From positions 1 to 64,000 of the forward strand of contig NZ_NSJF01000008.1 of the NCBI RefSeq assembly GCF_002285285.1: 64,000 nt of DNA. Direction: 5' to 3'. Positions within the stretch are counted from its first letter, which is position 1, and each line of letters opens with the position of its first letter. Positions 8,159 to 18,989 of the stretch are shown here, piece by piece. The translations under genes were made by a program, and so were the position numbers. Source of the DNA: Vandammella animalimorsus (GTDB lineage Bacteria; Pseudomonadota; Gammaproteobacteria; Burkholderiales; Burkholderiaceae_C). The notes under the pieces are model-generated. The model ran no database searches. It was not told where the DNA came from and saw only the letters and a list, made by a program, of their open reading frames with translations.

Positions 8159-8828
8159 AAGCAGCCGGCATTTATCGCGCGCCGCTTCAGCCACCTGCGC
8201 CCGCACTCGCACGAGGAAGGGCTGCTGTTCATGCTCACCGGCGGGCTGATCCACGTCGAAACCGAGCGTCAGGCCTGGTGCGCCAGCCCCGGCCACCTGG
8301 GCTGGATCGCCCCCGGCGTGCCGCACCGCGCGCAGTGGCACGGCGTGGCAGGCGGCATCTTTTTGTACCTGCACCCGCGCCACTGCGCCCCCTTGCCCGC
8401 CGAAGGCGCCACCGTGCGGCTGACGCCACTGGCCGAGGCGCTGATGCGCCGCCTTGCCCGGCCTGCCGCTGCCGCGCTCGGCCGCTTTGCAGGCATTGGC
8501 GCAGGCCTTTCTGGCCGCGCCCGACAGCGCGGACGATCTGCCGCAATGGGCGCGCCGCGCCCGGATGTCGGCCAGCACCTTGCAGCGCCGCTTCAAGGCC
8601 GAAACGGGCCTGAGCCCCAGCCACTGGCGCCAGCGCGCCCGCCTGATGCGCGCGCAGGAGCTGCTGGCCGGCGGCGCCAGCGTCACGGCGGCGGCCATGC
8701 ACGTGGGCTACGGCAACGTCAGCGCCTTCATCGAAGCCTTCGCCCGCCACTTCGGCGCCACGCCCGGCCAGTACCTGCAAGCCGATGCAACGCCCGCACG
8801 GTCTGCCGAAACAGGCCCTCAGCCGTAG
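8159..8828 (+). pseudogene. AraC-family regulator remnant, 5'-truncated and frameshifted
   Basis: From about 8159 one frame encodes an AraC-type cupin sensor: FIARRFSHLRPHSHEEG, LTGGLIHVET, then WIAPGVPH. After RRLA at about 8455 the homology moves to another frame, which encodes LPQWARRARMSASTLQRRF and the second helix-turn-helix VTAAAMHVGYGNVSAFIEAFARHFG, ending at 8828. Moving between the frames requires one surplus base near 8450-8460. No start codon precedes the cupin domain, because a stop at 8105-8107 and phage-type sequence interrupt it. The gene is therefore broken twice. The likeliest cause of the 5' loss is phage insertion. The 3' end overlaps the convergent lyase gene by 10 bases. 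Confidence 0.75.
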
Positions 8829-9694
8829 CGCTGCTCCAGCGCGTCCCAGGCCGGTTTGCCGACCAGGCGCTGGCGTTCGGCGAAGGGGGCGACCAGGCCG
8901 CTGGATTCGAGCAGCTGCTTGTCGCGGCGCAGCGCGCCCAGGGCGTTTTGCATGCCAGTGAGCGCGCCTTGCAGCGCGGCGTTGGCGTAGAGCACGATGC
9001 CGTAGCCCAGCGCGGCCAGCTCGTCGGCGCCGACGATGGGGGTTTTGCCGCCGATGACCATGTTCATCAGCTGCGGCACGGGCAGCAGGCCGGGCAGGGC
9101 GCGGATGTGCTCGGCGCTGGTGACGGCTTCGACGAACAGCAGGTCGGCCCCGGCTTCGGCAAAGCGCTGGGCGCGTTCGACGGCTGCCTCGAAGCCGTGC
9201 ACGGCGGCGGCGTCGGTGCGGGCCATGATGAGCAGGTCGGCGTCGCGCCGGGCATCGGCGGCGGCCTTGATCTTGCCCACGGCCTCCTCGGTGCTGATGA
9301 CCTGCTTGCCGCTGAAGTGGCCGCAGCGCTTGGGCGCGAGCTGGTCTTCGAGCTGGATGCAGTCGGCCCCGGCGCGCTCGAGCGTGCGCACGCTGTGATA
9401 GACGTTGAGGGCGTTGCCAAAGCCGGTGTCGGCATCGACGATCAGCGGCAGGGCCACGGCGTCGCGGATGCGGGCGGTGTGCTCGGCGATTTCGTGCAGG
9501 CCCATGAAGCCCTGGTCGGGCAGGCCCAGCCACATGTTGGTCACGCCCGCGCCGGTGACGTAAATGGCTTCGAAACCCAGGTCTTCGACGACCTTGGCCG
9601 ACAGGGCGTTGAAGGCGCCGGGCACGAGGGCGCCGCGGCGGGCCTGGATGAGGGCGCGCAGTTGCTGGCGCGGGGTGGCTGGGCTGGTGGACAT
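8819..9694 (-). CDS. Isocitrate lyase/PEP mutase superfamily lyase, PrpB-like (291 aa)
   Basis: This cytosolic TIM-barrel lyase has the superfamily Mg-binding VDADTGFG (87-94), LEDQ (115-118) and the lyase loop KRCGH (122-126) that carries the catalytic Cys. KRCGH indicates C-C bond cleavage (2-methylisocitrate or 2,3-dimethylmalate lyase types) rather than a phosphonomutase. Sequence after the loop (FSGKQVI) differs from the RPNK/RPGK typical of enterobacterial PrpB, so this may be a separate subfamily. It is last in the leftward cluster after prpC, acnD and prpF. Cleavage of 2-methylisocitrate to pyruvate and succinate is the natural expectation, but a related substrate such as dimethylmalate is possible. 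Confidence 0.75.
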   Translation of the reverse strand: MSTSPATPRQQLRALIQARRGALVPGAFNALSAKVVEDLGFEAIYVTGAGVTNMWLGLPDQGFMGLHEIAEHTARIRDAVALPLIVDADTGFGNALNVYHSVRTLERAGADCIQLEDQLAPKRCGHFSGKQVISTEEAVGKIKAAADARRDADLLIMARTDAAAVHGFEAAVERAQRFAEAGADLLFVEAVTSAEHIRALPGLLPVPQLMNMVIGGKTPIVGADELAALGYGIVLYANAALQGALTGMQNALGALRRDKQLLESSGLVAPFAERQRLVGKPAWDALEQRYG

Positions 9695-9785
9695 GGCTGA
9701 GGTTCCTTGGCAAAAGGGCGTGCGCGCTGGCGCACGAGATCAGGGGGAAAGAGGTTTGGCGCGAACAGGCGCGAAAGGCCGGGGT

Positions 9786-10991
9786 TCAGCGCAGCGTGTC
9801 GGCGGGCACATGCACCCAGCCGCTCATCAGCACCCGGGCGCTGCGGCTCATCACGGCTTTTTTCACCGTCCATGGGCCGCTGGCGTTTTCCACTGCCGCG
9901 CCCACGCGCAAGCTGCCGGAGGGGTGGCCAAAGCACACGCTCTCGCGCGGTTCGCCGCCAGCGGCGCGGTTCACCAGCGTGCCGGGCACGGCGGCGGCGG
10001 CGGCGATGGCGACCGAGGCCGTGCCCATCATGGCGTGGTGCAGCTTGCCCATGGACAGCGCCCGCACCCGTAGGTCGATGTCGGCAGCATGAATGGTCTT
10101 GCCGCTGGAGGCGGTGTAGTCCGCGGGCGGGGCGACAAAGGCCACCTTGGGCGTGTGCTGGCGCTGGGCGGCTTCTTCCGGGCGTTGGATCAGGCCCATG
10201 CGCAGCGCGCCGGCGGTGCGGATGGCCTCGAACATGGCCAGCTTTTGCGCATCGGCGTTGATGTCCTTTTGCAGCTCGCTGCCGGTCAGGCCAATGTCGG
10301 CGGCGTTGACGAACACGGTGGGGATGCCCGCGCTGATGAGCGTGGCTGCCAGTTGGCCGATGCCGGGCACATCCAGGGTATCGACGACGTTGCCGGTGGG
10401 GAACATCGCCCCGCCGCCCTCGCCCTCGCCCTCGCCCTCGTCGGACGGGTCGATGAATTCCAGCACGATTTCCGCCGCCGGAAAGGCCACGCCATCGAGC
10501 ATGAAATCACCGCCCTCCACCACCTGCCCGCCCTGCACCGGCACGCGGGCGAGGATGGTCTTGCCGATGTTGGCCTGCCAGATGCGCACTTCCACCAGGC
10601 CGTTCTGCAGTCGCTCGGGCGGGATGAAACCATTGGCAATGGCGAACGGTCCGACGGCGCTGGAGAGGTTGCCGCAGTTGCCGCTCCAATCGACCAGGGC
10701 CTCGCCAATGGCGACCTGGCCGTAGAGGTAGTCCACGTCGTGGCCGGGCCGGTTTGACGGCGAGATGATGACGCACTTGCTGGTGCTGGAGCTGGCCCCG
10801 CCCATGCCGTCGATGTGCTGGGCATAGGGGTCGGGCGAGCCGATCACGCGCATCAGCAGCGCATCGCGCGCCGCGCCGGGCTGCTGCGCCTGGGGCGGCA
10901 AATCCGCAAGACGAAAAAACACGCCCTTGCTGGTGCCGCCGCGCATGTAGGTGGCAGGGATGCGGAGTGCGGGCCTTGGGTGCATGGGCAA
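9786..10991 (-). CDS. prpF: PrpF-family aconitate/methylaconitate isomerase (401 aa)
   Basis: PrpF proteins have two diaminopimelate-epimerase-like domains and isomerise trans-2-methylaconitate to the cis form, so that aconitase can hydrate it. The sequence shows the family opening IPATYMRGGTSKGVFF (11-26), QHIDGMGGASSSTSK and GNCGNLSSAVGPFA. Length is normal for the family. acnD lies upstream in the same cluster, and AcnD and PrpF work as a pair in the PrpD-independent methylcitrate cycle. Inside the gene a (CGCCCT)4 repeat at 10415-10438 encodes an EGEGEG loop. A 91-base gap separates it from the lyase gene. Related PrpF-fold enzymes act on oxalomesaconate or methylitaconate, but context favours methylaconitate. 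Confidence 0.88.
   Translation of the reverse strand: MPMHPRPALRIPATYMRGGTSKGVFFRLADLPPQAQQPGAARDALLMRVIGSPDPYAQHIDGMGGASSSTSKCVIISPSNRPGHDVDYLYGQVAIGEALVDWSGNCGNLSSAVGPFAIANGFIPPERLQNGLVEVRIWQANIGKTILARVPVQGGQVVEGGDFMLDGVAFPAAEIVLEFIDPSDEGEGEGEGGGAMFPTGNVVDTLDVPGIGQLAATLISAGIPTVFVNAADIGLTGSELQKDINADAQKLAMFEAIRTAGALRMGLIQRPEEAAQRQHTPKVAFVAPPADYTASSGKTIHAADIDLRVRALSMGKLHHAMMGTASVAIAAAAAVPGTLVNRAAGGEPRESVCFGHPSGSLRVGAAVENASGPWTVKKAVMSRSARVLMSGWVHVPADTLR
10415..10438. repeat. Tandem hexanucleotide (CGCCCT)4 inside prpF
   Basis: Four perfect head-to-tail copies of CGCCCT encode alternating Glu-Gly on the minus strand. Copy-number change would keep the reading frame and alter the length of a surface loop. 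Confidence 0.9.
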
Positions 10992-11041
10992 ATCCTTGTG
11001 GGCAAGAGGGCAGAGCGAACAACGAATGGGGGCAATGAAAG

Positions 11042-12079
11042 TCAGTCATCCACGCCAGGGCGCAGCGGCGGCAGGGTCACGCTGCCGTCGGCGTTGCGGA
11101 TATTGCGCAGCAGGCGCTCATCGCTGGCCTGGCCGCTGTGGCTGTCGTATTGCAGCGCCAGGGCCATGTCCTCGTGGCAATTGCTGCGGCGCTGGGCCAC
11201 AGCCTGGGGCGAGCAGAGCAAGATCTGGGCGTGCAAGCGGCCGATGTCCGCAGGGTCGGGCGCCATTCGCCAGACCACCGGGGAGATGGCGTTCAGGGCC
11301 GCCCCCCGCAGATGCGTCTCCAGATAGCGCTGCGTGTGCGCCAGGATCGCGGCCTGCAGCTGCTTGTAGTAATCCGTGTAGGGGATCACGCGCAGCCGGG
11401 ATGGATCGGGCGGCAGCGGGGTATCGGGCCTGAGCCAGATGGAATACAGCGGCGCATCCGGGCGGCTGGGCGCCCGGGTTTCCCAGTCCAGGCGCTCGGG
11501 CATTGCAGCCGGGTTGGCCCCCGACTGGCGCAGGTACAGCTCCCAGTGCGGCCGCCCCCAGTCCTTGCTCGCAGACGTCTGGCCCCAGGCCTGCCAGTAC
11601 GCCTGGGCACAAGCGCCCACACGGGCCAGCGCGGCGCGGGTATCGCCTTGGATGTCCAGCTCCACCAGCGGCGCGGGGCCGCTGCCGCCAGAGACCATGC
11701 CCAGCATCGGCAGCCCGCAGCCACGCAAGGCGGCCACGCTGGTGTTGAAGATGGTGGCGTTGTAATGGCCGCTGTCGTAGGCGTGCTGCAGGATCTGGCG
11801 GCAGCGCTGCGGTTCGCAGATGCTCAGGTCGCGGTGGCTCAGCTTGACGCGGAAGTTGGCGTCATCGCGCGCGGCCAGGATGATTTCATAGCCCTGCAAA
11901 TCCCCGCGCCGGCCGGCCTTGTACAGCTGGAACTGGCCTGGCCAGGTGGCCTCGGCCAGGGCCAGTGTCTGCCGCGTGGCCTCATCCAGCGCGCGCGGGT
12001 TGTGGCAGGCCGCCAGCGGCAGGCAGGCCAGCAGGCCCGCCAGGCTGCGCAGTCGTGCAGCGCGCTGGCGGCGCATCAT
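11042..12079 (-). CDS. Putative lipoprotein of unknown function (345 aa)
   Basis: The start at 12079 overlaps the stop of the upstream receptor gene (AAATGATG). The N-terminus is a classical lipoprotein signal: basic MMRRQRAARLR, a hydrophobic stretch, and lipobox LAAC. The mature protein would be anchored in the envelope. The remainder is soluble and Cys-containing (CEPQRC, GACAQAYWQAW), with no recognised domain. It is transcribed with the Bug receptor and prpF, so it may assist substrate capture or envelope adaptation, but nothing in the sequence shows a biochemical role. A lipoprotein between tctC-like and prpF genes is not a standard part of methylcitrate clusters and may be an insertion into the operon. 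Confidence 0.7.
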   Translation of the reverse strand: MMRRQRAARLRSLAGLLACLPLAACHNPRALDEATRQTLALAEATWPGQFQLYKAGRRGDLQGYEIILAARDDANFRVKLSHRDLSICEPQRCRQILQHAYDSGHYNATIFNTSVAALRGCGLPMLGMVSGGSGPAPLVELDIQGDTRAALARVGACAQAYWQAWGQTSASKDWGRPHWELYLRQSGANPAAMPERLDWETRAPSRPDAPLYSIWLRPDTPLPPDPSRLRVIPYTDYYKQLQAAILAHTQRYLETHLRGAALNAISPVVWRMAPDPADIGRLHAQILLCSPQAVAQRRSNCHEDMALALQYDSHSGQASDERLLRNIRNADGSVTLPPLRPGVDD

Positions 12080-13074
12080 TTCGCTTCCAGCTTGGCGGCC
12101 GAGATGGTCTGGGCCCATTTGGCGGTTTCGCTCTCGATGAGGCGGGCGAAGTCCTCGGGCGAGCCGCCGCCGACCTGGCCGGCCGTTTCCTCGAACGCGG
12201 CGATCACATCGGGCTGCTGCAGCACGCGGTTGGCCGCGGCATTGATCTTGTCCACGATGTCGCGCGGCACGCCCGCCGGGGCGATGAGGCCCTGCCAATT
12301 GGTGGACTCAAAGTCCGTCAGGCCCGATTCGGCCAGCGTGGGCACCTCGGGCAGCAGCGGCAAGCGCTGGGCGCTGGTGACGGCCAGCGGTCGCACCTTG
12401 CCGGATTTGATGGCTGGCATGGCTGCATAGCCCATCTCGAACATCATCGGGATGTGCCCGGCCATCAAATCGGCCGCGGCCGGCGCGCCACCTTTGTAGG
12501 GCACGTGCGAGAGCTTGATGCCCGCTTGGTGGGCAAACAGCTCGCCCGAGAGGTGGTGCGCCCCGCCCATGCCGGAGGAGCCGAAGCTGATGCCGCCCGG
12601 GTCTTTCTTGGCCAGCGCAATCAGCTCCTGCACCGTCTGGGCGGGCACGCCCTGGTGGACGTTGAGGACCAGCGGCGCCTGCTCAATCAGCACGATGGGC
12701 GTCAGCTCGGTCTTGACCTGATAGGGCACGGTCTTGGGCGTCAGCGTGGGGTTGACTGCCAGTGGCGCCAGGTGGCCACTGCCAATGGTGTAGCCATCGG
12801 GCTTGGCCTTGGCGATTTGCGCCGTGCCGATGACGCCGCCTGCACCAGCTTTGTTCTCAATGACGATGGTTGCGCCCAGCTCCTTCTCCAGCTTGCTGGC
12901 AATCAGGCGCATGCGCGTGTCGGCAAAGCCGCCTGCGGCATAGGGCACGATGAAGGTGATGGGCTTGGCAGGCCAAGCCTGCTCTGCCTGGGCGGCGGCG
13001 GAAAACGCCGTCGCCCCGGCCAGGGCCCAGGTGCACAGCGCGGCCAAGCGCAAGGAAAAGCGTCGCATGTTCAT
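12076..13074 (-). CDS. Bug-family (TctC-like) periplasmic solute receptor (332 aa)
   Basis: The start MNMRRFSL at 13074 yields a clean signal peptide (hydrophobic core then AAQAEQ). The mature protein opens with WPAKPITFIVPYAAGGFADTRMR, the canonical Bug-family motif. It goes on with GAGGVIGTAQIAKAKPDGYT, FGSSGMGGAHHLSGELF and VPYKGGAPA. Bug receptors bind carboxylates such as citrate in the periplasm and can serve TctAB transporters or act as sensors. No tctA or tctB lies nearby, so it is an orphan receptor, which is common in Burkholderiales. Its place between acnD and prpF suggests a tri- or dicarboxylate ligand related to the methylcitrate pathway. Confidence 0.88.
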   Translation of the reverse strand: MNMRRFSLRLAALCTWALAGATAFSAAAQAEQAWPAKPITFIVPYAAGGFADTRMRLIASKLEKELGATIVIENKAGAGGVIGTAQIAKAKPDGYTIGSGHLAPLAVNPTLTPKTVPYQVKTELTPIVLIEQAPLVLNVHQGVPAQTVQELIALAKKDPGGISFGSSGMGGAHHLSGELFAHQAGIKLSHVPYKGGAPAAADLMAGHIPMMFEMGYAAMPAIKSGKVRPLAVTSAQRLPLLPEVPTLAESGLTDFESTNWQGLIAPAGVPRDIVDKINAAANRVLQQPDVIAAFEETAGQVGGGSPEDFARLIESETAKWAQTISAAKLEAK

Positions 13075-13108
13075 GACTCCAGATGAGATGGTTGTGGCAA
13101 AGCGCGTG

Positions 13109-15757
<2,649 letters not shown>

Positions 15758-15854
15758 GGGGTGCGTGGGGGTATGGGGCTATGGGCGGCAGCAAGCCGGG
15801 ATGCGCGCGCCTGTGTGGCGAGCCGCCATCCCGTCATGGGCGGAACGCTCAGGC

Positions 15855-17009
15855 TCAGGCCCGCGCCTCGATGGGCACGAACACCTGGTCTTCCGGGCCG
15901 ACGTAATGGGCGCTGGGGCGGATGATCTTGTTGTCCACGCGCTGCTCGATCACGTGCGCGGCCCAGCCGCTGGTGCGGGCGATCACGAACAGCGGGGTGA
16001 ACATGGCCGTGGGCACGCCCATCATGTGGTAGCTGACGGCGCTGAACCAGTCCAGGTTGGGGAACATCTTCTTGACCTCCCACATGACGGACTCCAGACG
16101 CTCGGCAATGTCGTACATCTTGGTGGCGCCGGCCTCGTCCGACAGGCGCTTGGCCACGCCCTTGATGACCACGTTGCGTGGGTCGCTGACGGTGTAGACC
16201 GGGTGGCCGAAGCCGATCACCACCTCCTTGGCCTCGACGCGGCGGCGGATGTCGGCCTCGGCCTCGTCGGGGTTGTCGTAGCGCTTCTGGACTTCAAAGG
16301 CCACCTCGTTGGCCCCGCCATGCTTGGGCCCGCGCAGCGCGCCAATGGCGCCGGCGATGCTGGAATACATGTCGCTGCCCGTGCCCGCGATCACGCGCGC
16401 GGTGAAGGTGCTGGCGTTGAACTCGTGCTCGGCGTACAGGTTCAGCGAGGTGTGCATGGCGCGCACCCAGCTCGCGCTGGGCCTTGCGCCGTGCAGCAGG
16501 TGCAGGAAATGCCCGGCGATGGACTCGTCGTCCGTCTCCACCTCGATGCGGCGGCCCGAGTTGCTGAAGTGGTACCAGTACAGCAGCATGGAGCCCAGCG
16601 AGGCCAGCAGCCGGTCGGCAATGTCGCGCGCGCCGGGCAGGTTGTGGTCGTCCTTTTCCGGCAGCACGCAGCCCAGGGCGGACACGCCGGTGCGCATCAC
16701 GTCCATGGGGTGGGCGCTGGCGGGCAGCTTTTCCAGCGCCTCCTTCACGTTCGCGGGCAGGCCGCGCATGGCTTTGAGCTTGGCCTTGTACGCCTTGAGC
16801 TCGGCCGCCGTGGGCAGCTTGCCATGCACCAGCAGGTGGGCGATTTCCTCGAACTCGCAGACCTCGGCCATGTCCAGGATGTCGTAGCCGCGGTAGTGCA
16901 AATCGTTGCCCGTGCGGCCCACGGTGCACAGCGCGGTGTTGCCCGCCGTCACGCCGGAGAGGGCGACGGATTTTTTGGGCTTGGTGGGGGCGGCGGTCGT
17001 GGGGATCAT
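15855..17009 (-). CDS. prpC: 2-Methylcitrate synthase, citrate-synthase family (384 aa)
   Basis: The enzyme condenses propionyl-CoA with oxaloacetate, the first step of the methylcitrate cycle. Its 384-residue size is that of short PrpC-type synthases rather than the roughly 430-residue GltA. Catalytic residues are visible: His in GPKHGGAN (about 230), His in GFGHPVY (about 268), and Asp in NLDWFS (about 320). CoA- and substrate-binding Arg residues follow. The ATG overlaps the stop of the upstream thioesterase (ATGA at 17006-17009). A 97-base gap separates it from acnD. Regulation by the divergent ScfR-type protein is inferred from the repeats upstream of the operon. Confidence 0.9.
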   Translation of the reverse strand: MIPTTAAPTKPKKSVALSGVTAGNTALCTVGRTGNDLHYRGYDILDMAEVCEFEEIAHLLVHGKLPTAAELKAYKAKLKAMRGLPANVKEALEKLPASAHPMDVMRTGVSALGCVLPEKDDHNLPGARDIADRLLASLGSMLLYWYHFSNSGRRIEVETDDESIAGHFLHLLHGARPSASWVRAMHTSLNLYAEHEFNASTFTARVIAGTGSDMYSSIAGAIGALRGPKHGGANEVAFEVQKRYDNPDEAEADIRRRVEAKEVVIGFGHPVYTVSDPRNVVIKGVAKRLSDEAGATKMYDIAERLESVMWEVKKMFPNLDWFSAVSYHMMGVPTAMFTPLFVIARTSGWAAHVIEQRVDNKIIRPSAHYVGPEDQVFVPIEARA

Positions 17010-17404
17010 GAAGAGGTCTCCTGGTTGATGTCAGCGCGGTCAATGGCAATGGGGCGGCCCTGGCCGTCGATCGCCACCATTTCGAAAATTCCCTTGAGCA
17101 CCTCCTCGCGCGGCAGGCCGGGCGCTTCGGTCAAACCCTTGACGCACACAGTCATGGAGCTGCGGCCCACGCGGCTGACCCAGGCCAGCAGCGCCAGGCT
17201 ATGGCCCACGGGGATGGGCTGGGCGAACTGGATGCCGCTGACCCCGGCCATCACCACTTCACGCTGTGCCAGGCTGCGCGCCGCCAGGAACGCAGCCTTG
17301 GCCATCAGTTGCAGCCCTTGGCCGGCAAACAGCGTGCCGTGGTGGTTGGCCATGGCCGGCAGTACCAGCTCATGCACTTCAGCGGTTCCGAGGGGTGTTG
17401 TCAT
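17006..17404 (-). CDS. Hotdog-fold acyl-CoA thioesterase (132 aa)
   Basis: The start [13 protein letters not shown] at 17404 is chosen over a longer frame because it gives the usual thioesterase length and leaves the operator region outside the gene. The sequence [23 protein letters not shown] is the central helix motif of acyl-CoA hydrolases of the YciA/BACH type, with hot-dog strands before and after. It would hydrolyse short acyl-CoA, possibly propionyl- or methylcitryl-CoA, and so release free CoA. It is the first gene of the leftward operon and overlaps prpC by four bases. A detoxifying or CoA-sparing role during propionate use is inferred. Confidence 0.82.
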   Translation of the reverse strand: MTTPLGTAEVHELVLPAMANHHGTLFAGQGLQLMAKAAFLAARSLAQREVVMAGVSGIQFAQPIPVGHSLALLAWVSRVGRSSMTVCVKGLTEAPGLPREEVLKGIFEMVAIDGQGRPIAIDRADINQETSS

Positions 17405-17405
17405 G

Positions 17406-17500
17406 ATTCGCAATTTACGCAAGAATCCCGCGCGACTCAACGACTGAAAAGGCGAATGATTGCGAACTAAAACCAGCCCATTTGCAAATATTGCGAATTG
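17406..17500. promoter_or_regulatory. Divergent regulatory region with TTGCGAA/TTTGCAAA repeats (putative ScfR operators)
   Basis: The 134-base region between the thioesterase and the ScfR-type regulator holds TTCGCAA (17407-17413), TTTACGCAA (17414-17422), TTGCGAA (17460-17466), TTTGCAAA (17481-17488) and TTGCGAA (17491-17497). TTTGCAAA is the known core of operators bound by the related actinobacterial regulators RamB and PrpR. The copies flank both start sites, so the regulator probably controls the operon and its own gene. Binding is inferred. Confidence 0.6.
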
Positions 17501-17538
17501 TCTGCCGAGGCCGTTGCAAGTGTTCGCCCCCTTAAGCG

Positions 17539-18975
17539 ATGAAAAAAACCTTCATGGGCGTCAAACTGCGCCGCCTGCGCGCAGAGCGCGGCCTGTCGCA
17601 AGTCGCGCTGGCCCAAACCCTGGGCCTGTCACCCAGCTACCTGAACCAGCTGGAGCAGAACCAGCGGCCTTTGACCGTGTCCGTGTTGCTCAAGATCAGC
17701 CAGGCGCTGGGCGTGGATGTGCAGCACTTCTCCGAAGACGAGGAAATGCGCCTGGTGGCGGCGCTGCAGGATGCGCTGGCCGATGCGCCGCAGCCCGTCA
17801 CCCTGCCCGAGCTGCGCGAACTTGCCGCGCAAATGCCCGCCCTGGCCCATGCCCTGCTGGCCTTGCACCGCCGCAGCGTGGATGCGCAGGCGCGCTGCGA
17901 CGCGCTGGCCCTGCGCCTGGGCGGAGACGAGCGCGCCCAGGCGCAGCCTGCTGCCGAGGCGGCCGCTGCCACGCCGCGCGCCATGCCTTTTGAAGTGGTG
18001 CGCGACTTCTTCTTTGCCCACCAAAACCACTTCGACACGCTGGATCGCGCCGCTGAGGGCCTGGCCGCGCAGGCGTGCAGTGCCGGCGGGCCTCTGCCCG
18101 CCTGGCTGGAGCAGCGCCTGCACCAGCGCCACGGTGTGCGCGTTTTGCGCAGCGATGCAGCACAAGAGCGCCAGCGCAGCTACGACCCCGCCCAGCGCAT
18201 CCTGCACCTCTCAGCGGCGCTGGAGCCAGGCCAGCAAGCCTTCCAGTTGGGCACCCAGCTGGCGCTGCTGGAAATGAGCGAGGCGCTCGACGCTTTGGCC
18301 CACCCGGCGGCCCTGCAGCACGATGTCGCAGCGCAGCGCCTGGCGCGCATCGGCCTGGCCAACTACTTTGCCGGTGCGTTGCTGCTGCCCTATGCCCAGT
18401 TCCTGCAGGCGGCCGAAAACCTGCGCTACGACATCGACCTATTGGGCCAGCGCTTTGGCGTCGGCTTCGAAACTGTTTGCCACCGCCTCAGCACCCTGCA
18501 ACGGCCAGGCGCGCCGGGCGTGCCCTTCTTCTTCGTGCGCGTGGACCGCGCCGGCAACATCAGCAAGCGCCAGTCGGCCACGCACTTTCACTTCAGCCGC
18601 ACCGGCGGCACCTGCCCGCTGTGGAACGTGTACGAGGCCTTCGCCCAGCCCGGACGCATCGTGCCGCAGCTGGCGCAAATGCCCGACGGCCGCACCTATC
18701 TGTGGGTGGCGCGTACCGTCTCGCGCGGCCGCCACGGCTGGGGCTCACCGCGCAAAACGTTTTCCATCGGTCTGGGTTGCGACATCCGTCATGCCTCCAG
18801 GCTGGTGTACGCCAAAGGGCTGGACTTGAAAGATCCTAGCGCCGCCATCCCCATCGGCATGGGCTGCAAGGTCTGCGAGCGCCCGCACTGCCCGCAGCGC
18901 GCCTTTCCCTACGTGGGCGAGGCCTTGCGCATCGATGAAAACCAAAGCCGCTTCTCTCCCTACGGTGTGGCTTGA
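17539..18975 (+). CDS. ScfR/PrpR-type short-chain fatty acyl-CoA regulator (478 aa)
   Basis: The N-terminus is an XRE helix-turn-helix (MGVKLRRLRAERGLSQVALAQ, then SPSYLNQLEQNQRPL). The middle part is degenerate IrrE/ImmA-like. The C-terminal domain is that of short-chain fatty acyl-CoA regulators: HFHFSRTGGTCPLWNVYEAF and a closing Cys cluster GMGCKVCERPHCPQRAF (about 438-454). This architecture is that of RamB and mycobacterial PrpR, which sense acyl-CoA, in PrpR through a C-terminal Fe-S site. It is divergent from the prp-type operon, and the shared intergenic repeats support direct control of prpC and acnD by propionyl-CoA status. The three closely spaced Cys suggest a metal or Fe-S cluster here too. 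Confidence 0.88.
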   Translation: MKKTFMGVKLRRLRAERGLSQVALAQTLGLSPSYLNQLEQNQRPLTVSVLLKISQALGVDVQHFSEDEEMRLVAALQDALADAPQPVTLPELRELAAQMPALAHALLALHRRSVDAQARCDALALRLGGDERAQAQPAAEAAAATPRAMPFEVVRDFFFAHQNHFDTLDRAAEGLAAQACSAGGPLPAWLEQRLHQRHGVRVLRSDAAQERQRSYDPAQRILHLSAALEPGQQAFQLGTQLALLEMSEALDALAHPAALQHDVAAQRLARIGLANYFAGALLLPYAQFLQAAENLRYDIDLLGQRFGVGFETVCHRLSTLQRPGAPGVPFFFVRVDRAGNISKRQSATHFHFSRTGGTCPLWNVYEAFAQPGRIVPQLAQMPDGRTYLWVARTVSRGRHGWGSPRKTFSIGLGCDIRHASRLVYAKGLDLKDPSAAIPIGMGCKVCERPHCPQRAFPYVGEALRIDENQSRFSPYGVA

Positions 18976-18989
18976 TGCGTTTTGGCGGG

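Noticed and set aside
8231-9700. Single long plus-strand gene from the AraC cupin across the lyase gene
   Set aside because: Only the first 75 codons match AraC; the rest is the shadow of the minus-strand lyase, and the helix-turn-helix lies in another frame.
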